NCBI GenBank assembly: GCA_007133115.1 | Contig: SLNI01000235.1 | Location: forward strand, 1-5,723 | Direction: 5' to 3' | Source of the DNA: Thioalkalivibrio sp. | GTDB lineage: Bacteria; Pseudomonadota; Gammaproteobacteria; Ectothiorhodospirales; Ectothiorhodospiraceae | Length of the DNA stretch: 5,723 bases | Shown: in pieces, positions 1-4,690 of the stretch | Numbering within the stretch: the first letter of the stretch is position 1 | Layout of the letters: the number at the start of each line of letters is the position of its first letter | Notes under the pieces: generated by a model | The model's database searches: none | Told to the model about the DNA's origin: nothing | What the model saw: only the letters and a program-made list of their open reading frames with translations | Program-made: the position numbers and the translations under genes

Positions 1-1488
1 CTGGCGCTGGCCGCAGTGTTTGCACTCGGTCTCGGATTGTCCGTACTGGCCGCGCTGGCGCCGGCATTCGAGGCTTCCGGGCAGCGGAGCATCGCGGCGT
101 CCGGGCGCGCGGCACTGGAGCGGCGCTCGCATCGGCTGACCGGCTATCTGTTCCACGCGGGATTGGTGATGCTGGCGCTGGGTGCAGCCATCGCCGGTTT
201 GGGCTGGGGCGATCTCGTCGGGGGCTTCGTCGCGCTGTTTCTGCTGATCACGGGGTTCCTGCTGTTGCTGCCGCGCTTTCTCGCTTCCGGTCTGAAGTGG
301 GTGGCCGGTCCAGTGGCGGACCGTCTGGATTCTGCCCTCACGCGCCTTGCGGGGCGCAGCCTCGAGCGCAGCCTCTCCCGCAGCGGGCCGGCGGTCGTGG
401 CGCTGACCCTGGCGCTGGCCGCGGCGATCGGGGTCAGCGTGCTGGTGGGCAGCTTCCGCGTGAGCGTGACCGAATGGCTCGGTGTGACCCTCACCTCGGA
501 TCTCTACCTGGTTCCGGCAGAGTCCGCATCCGGGCGGGGCGGTGCGCGTCTGCCCGGCGAGTGGGTGCGTCTCCTTTCGGATTGGCCGGAGGTCGCCTCA
601 GTAAGTACCGGGACCACCCAGGACGTCGTGTCCGGGCGAGGTCTGATCCGGCTTTTTCTGCTGTCGCCGCACGCGGACTGGCTCGAACACCTGCCATTGG
701 TCGCCGGGTCGGATCCGGATCTGGACAAGCGGCTGCAAGACACCGACACCGTGCTGATCACGGAAGGTTTTGCGACCCACCAGGGGTTGACGCTGGGTGA
801 CTCGATCGAGATCACCCTCCCCACGGGCAGTCGCTCGTTCGCGATTGCGGGCATCTACCGGGACTACAGCCATCCGGGTGGCACAGTGCTCATGCGTTCG
901 GATCGCTACCATGGCGGCGCCGCGCCCGGATTTCACTCGATGGGACTGCGTGTGGACGCGCAAACTCCGGTGGAGGGGCTGGAAAGCCGTCTCGCCGATT
1001 GGCTTCGCGATCGAGAAGCCGCCGCGCTGATCACGCGTCCGGATGCGATCCAGCGCGAGTCCCTGGAAATCTTCGACCGGACCTTCGCCATCACGCACCT
1101 GCTGCGGGTAATCACCCTCGGGGTGGCTTTCGTCGCGATCCTGAGCGCGCTGGTGGCGCTGCAGATGGAGCGCTCGCGTGAGTACGCGATTCTGCGCAGT
1201 ACCGGGTTGCTGCCCGGCGGTGTAGCGAGACTCGTCTTTCTCCAGGCCGGCCTGCTCGGACTGTTCGCGGCGGTGGCGGCGATCCCGCTGGGCCTGGGAA
1301 TGGGTTGGGTGTTGATCGAAGTGATCAACCGGGAGGCTTTCGGTTGGCGGATGGACGTGCGTCTGCCAGGTTGGCCGCTCGCCGAGAACCTGCTGCTGGG
1401 CATTGGCGCTGCCCTACTGGCTTCGGTCTACCCCGCCTGGCGGTTGGCCCGCATGCCGGTGGTTCCGGCGCTGCGGGTGGAATCGTGA
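1..1488 (+). CDS. FtsX/MacB-type ABC transporter permease, C-terminal part (5' end outside window)
   Basis: Membrane subunit of an ABC transporter of the FtsX-like permease family, whose members move lipids, lipoproteins or peptides, or act mechanically on the envelope, with a separate ATPase. The frame is open to the left edge, so the GTG at 16 is probably internal; numbering below starts there. Hydrophobic segments lie at about 1-18, 47-64, 67-88 and 125-146. A soluble, probably periplasmic domain spans about 150-355. Three more membrane segments lie at about 361-383, 405-435 and 457-475. After the first of these comes ERSREYAILRSTGL (385-398), the cytoplasmic coupling region typical of FtsX domains, and the protein ends in the family-like YPAWRLARMPVVPALR. 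Membrane helices before the soluble domain plus a complete C-terminal FtsX unit suggest the large two-unit permeases of about 800 residues. The ATPase gene would be expected to the left. The substrate cannot be told from sequence. Family assignment is firm; the subfamily is open. Confidence 0.9.
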   Translation: MALAAVFALGLGLSVLAALAPAFEASGQRSIAASGRAALERRSHRLTGYLFHAGLVMLALGAAIAGLGWGDLVGGFVALFLLITGFLLLLPRFLASGLKWVAGPVADRLDSALTRLAGRSLERSLSRSGPAVVALTLALAAAIGVSVLVGSFRVSVTEWLGVTLTSDLYLVPAESASGRGGARLPGEWVRLLSDWPEVASVSTGTTQDVVSGRGLIRLFLLSPHADWLEHLPLVAGSDPDLDKRLQDTDTVLITEGFATHQGLTLGDSIEITLPTGSRSFAIAGIYRDYSHPGGTVLMRSDRYHGGAAPGFHSMGLRVDAQTPVEGLESRLADWLRDREAAALITRPDAIQRESLEIFDRTFAITHLLRVITLGVAFVAILSALVALQMERSREYAILRSTGLLPGGVARLVFLQAGLLGLFAAVAAIPLGLGMGWVLIEVINREAFGWRMDVRLPGWPLAENLLLGIGAALLASVYPAWRLARMPVVPALRVES

Positions 1489-1550
1489 AGCGGGTGATGG
1501 CCTGGCCCGGGAAAATTCGGGGTTCCGTCGAACACTGGCGCAACGGCTGA

Positions 1551-1742
1551 CTACCAGTCCAGGTCATCGACGGTTTGTCTGTCGTCCAGTTCGTCGCGCA
1601 GGCGGCTCTTCAACGCGCGCTGTTCCAGCAGGCGCTCCAGCGCTCGCCGCGCGGATAGCGGATTCATCAGGGGCCGCTGCATTATGCTGAGTTCCGGGGA
1701 ATCGTCGTCGAAATCCGCGATCAGTTCGTCGCCAAGGCTCAT
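1551..1742 (-). CDS. Small PA3496-like protein, 63 residues
   Basis: A short, highly charged protein. The N-terminal half is acidic (DELIADFDDDSPEL). The second half is a basic/acidic helix (SARRALERLLEQRALKSRLRDELDD), followed by an acidic tail ending in W. This ARR-x-LE-x-LLE-x-R-x-L-x-x-xL pattern resembles the PA3496 family of small gammaproteobacterial proteins, whose role is poorly defined. There is no signal peptide or membrane segment. I chose the ATG at 1742 because it has AAAGAGA 8 bases upstream. An in-frame ATG at 1832 would add 30 residues of AT-rich, unlike-composition sequence that lies over the candidate promoter, so it is less likely. The gene is convergent with the permease and divergent from msrP. 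The family call comes from recalled resemblance, not an alignment. Confidence 0.68.
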   Translation of the reverse strand: MSLGDELIADFDDDSPELSIMQRPLMNPLSARRALERLLEQRALKSRLRDELDDRQTVDDLDW

Positions 1743-1776
1743 GGGTGCATTCTCTTTAGAAGGTTTCTTTCCTGCC

Positions 1777-1804
1777 CTTATAAGTGTTTGCTGATGGATC
1801 GCAA
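1777..1804 (-). promoter_or_regulatory. Candidate sigma-70 promoter of the PA3496-like gene
   Basis: Read on the minus strand, TTGCGA (1804-1799, four of six matches to the -35 consensus) is followed after 16 bases by TATAAG (1782-1777, five of six matches to the -10 consensus). Transcription would begin near 1770, leaving a leader of about 28 bases before the ATG at 1742. It lies in the most AT-rich stretch of the window. Confidence 0.45.
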
Positions 1805-1815
1805 GCAGAAATAAT
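1788..1815 (+). promoter_or_regulatory. Candidate promoter of msrPQ
   Basis: TTGCTG (1788-1793, three of six matches to the -35 consensus) is followed after 16 bases by AATAAT (1810-1815, five of six matches to the -10 consensus). It would give a long leader of about 160 bases before msrP. The -35 is weak, so an activator may be needed; that is inference. The element overlaps the minus-strand promoter candidate, so the two may compete. Confidence 0.3.
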
Positions 1816-1844
1816 TTATCGCGGTGCAACAAAAGAATTTATCG
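1813..1844. repeat. 9-bp direct repeat AATTTATCG
   Basis: AATTTATCG occurs exactly at 1813-1821 and 1836-1844, 23 bp apart from start to start. The first copy overlaps the candidate -10 of msrP. The spacing is close to two helical turns, so both copies would present to the same side of the DNA. It could be a regulator site or chance in an AT-rich stretch. Confidence 0.4.
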
Positions 1845-1913
1845 GCCGGGTAGAGACGTCTCCGAAAGCGGGGTTTCGGGCGAACTCGCGCCAGTCGGCC
1901 GGGTCAGAACGTC
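1842..1913. repeat. 19-bp direct repeat pair in the msrP leader
   Basis: The stretches 1842-1860 and 1895-1913 match at 15 of 19 positions. The first ten bases (TCGGCCGGGT) and the last five (ACGTC) are identical. They start 53 bp apart, about five helical turns. A 10-bp perfect palindrome, GAGACGTCTC (1853-1862), overlaps the first copy. They lie between the candidate msrP promoter and the start codon, where a regulator or an RNA leader could act. Confidence 0.5.
1862..1879 (+). other. Hairpin in msrP leader, 6-bp stem
   Basis: CCGAAA (1862-1867) and TTTCGG (1874-1879) are perfect inverse complements around the 6-base loop GCGGGG. The hairpin lies between the two 19-bp repeats. No T-run follows, so it is not a standard terminator. 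Confidence 0.35.
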
Positions 1914-1924
1914 AGCAAATGCCC

Positions 1925-1950
1925 AGCCCGGATGGCATCTCCATTGGGCT
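1925..1950 (+). other. Hairpin just upstream of the msrP ribosome binding site
   Basis: AGCCC (1925-1929) pairs with GGGCT (1946-1950), and ATGG (1932-1935) with CCAT (1941-1944). A G-T pair (1931/1945) and one bulged G (1930) lie between, and the loop is CATCT. This makes a nearly continuous stem of about 10 bp ending 19 bases before the GAGG ribosome binding site. It could influence translation or message stability. It has no T-tract. Confidence 0.4.
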
Positions 1951-1980
1951 CCGAATGTCCGCAAGCGCCGAGGTCGTCTC

Positions 1981-2916
1981 ATGTTGATCCGCAGCCGTAG
2001 AGTCTCCGAACCGAAGCCGAGTGAGATCACGCCCGAAGCGATCTACCATCGGCGGCGCGACTTCATGCGGGCCGGATTGGGCATTGGAGCGGGCATGCTG
2101 TTGCCGCCGATGGCCGGTGCCCGGACCGCGCTCGACTTCTCACCGGGCGCCTTCGGCACGGACGAGAAGCACACGCCGTACGAGGATGTGACCACCTACA
2201 ACAATTTCTACGAGCTGGGCACGGGGAAGGCCGACCCTGCGCGCAACGCAGATCAGTTGCGTACCGAACCCTGGTCGGTGCGGGTCGACGGGGCCTGCGC
2301 CCGTCCCGGAAACTACGCGCTGGAGGATTTCCTGAGCCCATGGGCGTTGGAAGAGCGCGTCTATCGCCTGCGCTGCGTGGAAGGCTGGTCGATGGTGATC
2401 CCGTGGGTCGGTTTCGAACTCAACAAGGTGCTGAGCCAGGCGGAACCCACGGGTTCCGCGCGCTACGTCGCCTTCGAGACCATCCTCGATCCCGACAACC
2501 TTTCCGGGCAGCGCCGACCCGTACTGGAGTGGCCCTATGTCGAGGGCCTGCGCCTGGACGAGGCCATGCACCCGCTGACGCTTCTCGCGGTGGGCCTGTA
2601 CGGAGAGACGCTGCCGAACCAGAACGGCGCGCCGCTGCGGCTTGTCGTGCCCTGGAAGTACGGCTTCAAGAGCATCAAGTCGATCGTCCGCATTACCTTC
2701 ACGGAGCAGGAACCGCCCACCGCCTGGAACCGGGCCCAGCCAAGCGAATACGGCTTCTACAGCAACGTGAATCCCGACGTGGCCCACCCGCGCTGGTCGC
2801 AGCGCACCGAGCGGCGGATCGGCGAGTTCCGGCGCAGGCCGACCCTGATGTTCAACGGCTATGCCGACGAGGTTGCCCAGCTCTACACCGGCATGGACCT
2901 GAAGCAGCACTTCTAG
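1981..2916 (+). CDS. msrP: MsrP, periplasmic methionine sulfoxide reductase catalytic subunit
   Basis: Molybdenum-cofactor enzyme (formerly YedY) that reduces methionine sulfoxide in periplasmic proteins, taking electrons from MsrQ. The 311-residue product follows the E. coli protein closely through most of its length. A Tat signal is visible at the N-terminus: HRRRDFM at 23-29 (RR-x-F core) followed by a hydrophobic stretch, with likely cleavage near 47-50. Landmarks include YNNFYELG (73-80) and [12 protein letters not shown] (128-139), where Cys132 is the expected molybdenum ligand. Others are [17 protein letters not shown] (185-201), [22 protein letters not shown] (214-235), [10 protein letters not shown] (256-265) and HPRWSQ (269-274). 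The ATG at 1981 has GAGG (1970-1973) 7 bases upstream, and the region before the Tat motif ([11 protein letters not shown]) also resembles the known protein. The loop before PYVEGL is shorter than in E. coli. msrQ follows after 2 bases. No HprRS-type two-component pair is visible nearby. Confidence 0.97.
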   Translation: MLIRSRRVSEPKPSEITPEAIYHRRRDFMRAGLGIGAGMLLPPMAGARTALDFSPGAFGTDEKHTPYEDVTTYNNFYELGTGKADPARNADQLRTEPWSVRVDGACARPGNYALEDFLSPWALEERVYRLRCVEGWSMVIPWVGFELNKVLSQAEPTGSARYVAFETILDPDNLSGQRRPVLEWPYVEGLRLDEAMHPLTLLAVGLYGETLPNQNGAPLRLVVPWKYGFKSIKSIVRITFTEQEPPTAWNRAQPSEYGFYSNVNPDVAHPRWSQRTERRIGEFRRRPTLMFNGYADEVAQLYTGMDLKQHF

Positions 2917-2918
2917 CC

Positions 2919-3584
2919 TTGACGGCCTCGCCCCGCAGAAGACCCCGCCGGCGCTCGGCCACGCTCCCGCGCGGTGTCTGGTGGCTGGTGCTTTTGGTGG
3001 GGCTGCTCCCGGCCGCATGGCTGGCTGCGCGCACGGCTGGATTCCTGGGTGGTCTCGGGACGAACCCGATCGAGCGGCTGCTGATCGAGTCGGGCACCAT
3101 CGCGATGATCACCCTCCTGAGCGCGCTGGGGGTCACCCCGCTGCGGCGGTTGACGGGGCTGGCCGCGATCACCCGGCTGCGGCGGATGATCGGCCTGCTG
3201 GCGTTCGGGTATGTCACCCTGCATTTCCTGGTCTGGTTGGGCGTGGACCTGTTCTTCGACGTCTCTCTGATCCTCGACGACCTGACCCAGCGTCCCTATG
3301 TGATGGCCGGATTCGCGGCCTGGGTGATCCTGCTGCTGCTGGCCTCCACCTCGACCGATCGGGCGGTGCGGATGCTCAAACGTAACTGGTCCCGCCTGCA
3401 CCGGTTGGTATACGTGGCCGGCGTGCTCGCGGTGATTCACGTGATCTGGCTGACCCGCGCGGATTATCGGGAGGCGACGATCTACGCGCTGGTTCTCCTG
3501 GTGCTGCTCGGATCGCGCCTCGTCTGGACCGTCGTCCAGCGGCGCAAAGTCCGTGGGGAACCCGCGCGAAATGGGGTGACCTGA
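2919..3584 (+). CDS. msrQ: MsrQ, haem-binding membrane electron donor for MsrP
   Basis: Inner-membrane haem b protein (formerly YedZ, ferric-reductase-like fold) that passes electrons to MsrP; quinol and flavin reductase are known donors in the family. From the TTG at 2919 the product has 221 residues, close to the 211 of E. coli. It has about six membrane helices, near 21-39, 57-74, 88-109, 127-143, 161-179 and 186-206. Three histidines fall where the haem ligands are expected: His102 (TLHFLVW), His161 (RLHRLVY) and His174 (VIHVIW). GGLGTNPIERL and RPYV are also family-like. No ATG or GTG lies before the first membrane helix in this frame downstream of the msrP stop, so TTG at 2919, 2 bases after that stop, is the best start. 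Its ribosome binding site is poor, which suggests translation coupled to msrP. The same frame stays open back to 2340 inside msrP, but that part is shadow sequence. Confidence 0.93.
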   Translation: MTASPRRRPRRRSATLPRGVWWLVLLVGLLPAAWLAARTAGFLGGLGTNPIERLLIESGTIAMITLLSALGVTPLRRLTGLAAITRLRRMIGLLAFGYVTLHFLVWLGVDLFFDVSLILDDLTQRPYVMAGFAAWVILLLLASTSTDRAVRMLKRNWSRLHRLVYVAGVLAVIHVIWLTRADYREATIYALVLLVLLGSRLVWTVVQRRKVRGEPARNGVT

Positions 3585-3620
3585 AACCGGAGGCTATACT
3601 GAAGGGACGTCAATCCAACC

Positions 3621-3625
3621 GGAGG
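3621..3625 (+). promoter_or_regulatory. Strong ribosome binding site fixing the GTG start at 3631
   Basis: GGAGG lies 5 bases before GTG 3631. An in-frame TGA at 3577 and the lack of any other start codon after it support this start. A second copy of AACCGGAGG, at 3585-3593, has no ATG or GTG start suitably placed after it. Confidence 0.75.
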
Positions 3626-3630
3626 TATCG

Positions 3631-4245
3631 GTGGTCACCTTTACCCTGAAGTTGCATCCGCGCGTACCGGAGACGGAAGCCCGGCAACGCGTCTCGGTTC
3701 TCGCCGACGGTGAACTGCCCGAGTACGGACAGGTATGGGTCTGGGACATGCTCTACGCGCAGCAGTTGTTTGCGATGGGCGAGGGCGCATCGGCGGATGA
3801 AACACGCGAGGCGCTGGAACTCTGGGCGGTCAACATGTCCAGCAAGATCTTTCAGCCCCACGACCACATCCGTTTGAAGGGCCATCTGCAGATCACCGAC
3901 GATCTGCAGTTCGTTGCACCGGAGGTCTCCGAAGGCGTTTCGGAGGGCTCGATCCAGGCCATCACCCTGCGCGTGGAAGGCGCCGGCGGTGAGTTGCCGT
4001 CGATCCGCGTCAGCCCGGACATTCTGCCCTCGGACGCCCGCCATTGGTTGATACTCGCGGTCGCGCAGTACTTCGTCGATCAGAACCCCCTGTTCGCCCG
4101 GGAACTGCCGATCCATGTGCTGGCGTTTCGGAAATACCACGCGGACATCAACCGCCCGGAAACGGCTGCAGCCGCCGAGGAAGCGCCGTTCTTCGCGATC
4201 CAGAAGGCGATGGAATATTTCCAGAGTGCGGGCCATGCCGGCTAA
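3631..4245 (+). CDS. Unrecognised conserved-looking protein, 204 residues
   Basis: I do not recognise this family. The product has no signal peptide or membrane helix and is probably cytoplasmic and acidic. It begins with a beta-like segment (VTFTLKLHPRV), then YGQVWVWDMLYAQQLFAMG (32-50) and a helix rich in Glu and Leu. Next come QPHDHIRLKGHLQITDDLQF (75-94), with a small His cluster, and a repeat VSEGVSEGS (99-107). SDARHWLILAVAQYFVDQNP (134-153) follows, then an Ala/Glu-rich linker (178-185) and a short C-terminal helix. The start is GTG with a strong GGAGG site. Codon use and GC resemble the neighbours, so it reads as a resident gene. It sits 46 bases after msrQ and 33 before the next gene on the same strand, so the last two genes are probably co-transcribed. 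A role with MsrPQ cannot be inferred from position alone. Confidence 0.85.
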   Translation: MVTFTLKLHPRVPETEARQRVSVLADGELPEYGQVWVWDMLYAQQLFAMGEGASADETREALELWAVNMSSKIFQPHDHIRLKGHLQITDDLQFVAPEVSEGVSEGSIQAITLRVEGAGGELPSIRVSPDILPSDARHWLILAVAQYFVDQNPLFARELPIHVLAFRKYHADINRPETAAAAEEAPFFAIQKAMEYFQSAGHAG

Positions 4246-4278
4246 AGCCACGGCCGTCCTTGCAGGGGCGAAGACCGC

Positions 4279-4614
4279 GTGAAGACCGTCTACACGGCGC
4301 CCGACCCGATCATGGCCGGCTTCATCGAGGGCGTGCTGCAGAACGCGGGCATCCAGGCACACGTACTGCAGGCGGGGCTTTACGGCGCGGCCGGGGAAAT
4401 TCCGCCGAACGAATGCTGGGCACGCGTTGTGGTCGTGCACACCGACCAGGCCGAACAGGCGCGGGCCGTTATCCATGAGTATCTTCAGGCCGAGTCAGGC
4501 CCCGATGCACGGGAATGGACCTGTCCCCAGTGCCGGGAGCACATCGAGGCGCAGTTCACCCAGTGCTGGAACTGTGGCCGCGAGCGTCCGGTGCAGGGCG
4601 CTCCGGCTCGGTAG
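4279..4614 (+). CDS. DUF2007-type protein with C-terminal zinc ribbon
   Basis: A 111-residue cytoplasmic protein. Residues 1-72 resemble the DUF2007 domain, described in databases as a putative signal-transducing fold. The signs are an opening MKTVYTAPDPIMAGFIEGVL, then a glycine-containing turn and AGIQAHVLQAGLYGAAGEIP. After this comes CWARVVVVHTDQAEQARAVI, an ACT-like strand-helix pattern. Residues 80-100 hold WTCPQC and CWNCG, with Cys82, Cys85, Cys96 and Cys99 spaced as a zinc ribbon. This domain pairing is common in the family, and its biochemical role is not established. The GTG start at 4279 has AGGGG (4264-4268) 10 bases upstream and keeps the family-like N-terminus; ATG 4312 would remove it. 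It follows the 204-residue gene by 33 bases and converges on the cytochrome gene. Confidence 0.85.
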   Translation: MKTVYTAPDPIMAGFIEGVLQNAGIQAHVLQAGLYGAAGEIPPNECWARVVVVHTDQAEQARAVIHEYLQAESGPDAREWTCPQCREHIEAQFTQCWNCGRERPVQGAPAR

Positions 4615-4644
4615 ACGTCGCCGTCCAGATTCATCCCGAACGAC

Positions 4645-4665
4645 GCGACGGATGCGGTCCGTCGC
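4645..4665. terminator. GC-rich hairpin between convergent genes, possible bidirectional terminator
   Basis: GCGACGGA (4645-4652) and TCCGTCGC (4658-4665) form a perfect 8-bp stem around the loop TGCGG. It lies between the stop of the zinc-ribbon gene (4614) and that of the cytochrome gene (4678), where a terminator is expected. No T-tract follows on either strand, so it may act as an RNA 3'-end stabiliser or only as a weak terminator. Confidence 0.45.
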
Positions 4666-4669
4666 TGCC

Positions 4670-4690
4670 GCCACGTCTCAGCGACGTGGC
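4670..4690. terminator. Second GC-rich hairpin, spanning the cytochrome stop codon
   Basis: GCCACGTC (4670-4677) and GACGTGGC (4683-4690) form a perfect 8-bp stem with a 5-base loop. On the minus strand the loop contains the TGA stop of the cytochrome gene. It lies 4 bases from the hairpin at 4645-4665, making a tandem pair. There is no T-run, so the terminator role is inferred from position. Confidence 0.4.

Noticed and set aside
1510..1536. Possible terminator after the permease (CCCG/CGGG and GTTC/GAAC short inverted repeats)
   Set aside because: The stems are only 4 bp and no T-tract follows.
1743..1832. 30-residue N-terminal extension of the PA3496-like protein
   Set aside because: It covers the AT-rich promoter region, lacks a ribosome binding site as good as the one before 1742, and is not needed for the family-like part.
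1784..1987. Plus-strand open frame of 67 codons in the intergenic region
   Set aside because: It overlaps the regulatory region and the msrP start, has low-complexity content, and has no recognisable features.
2340..2918. N-terminal extension of the msrQ frame inside msrP
   Set aside because: Its translation is Arg/Pro/Ala-rich shadow sequence with no similarity to MsrQ, and it overlaps the well-conserved msrP.
2140..3018. Long minus-strand open frame of 292 codons opposite msrP
   Set aside because: It lies antisense to a clearly recognised msrP in a high-GC sequence where long shadow frames are expected, and its translation has no recognisable domain.
3927..3945. 7-bp perfect inverted repeat inside the 204-residue gene
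   Set aside because: It is explained at least partly by the coding repeat VSEG-VSEG and lies mid-gene; I see no reason to call it a regulatory element.
3610..4476. Long minus-strand open frame of 288 codons opposite the 204-residue gene
   Set aside because: The plus-strand gene has a strong ribosome binding site, good spacing and protein-like composition. The opposite frame crosses two plus-strand genes and an intergenic gap.
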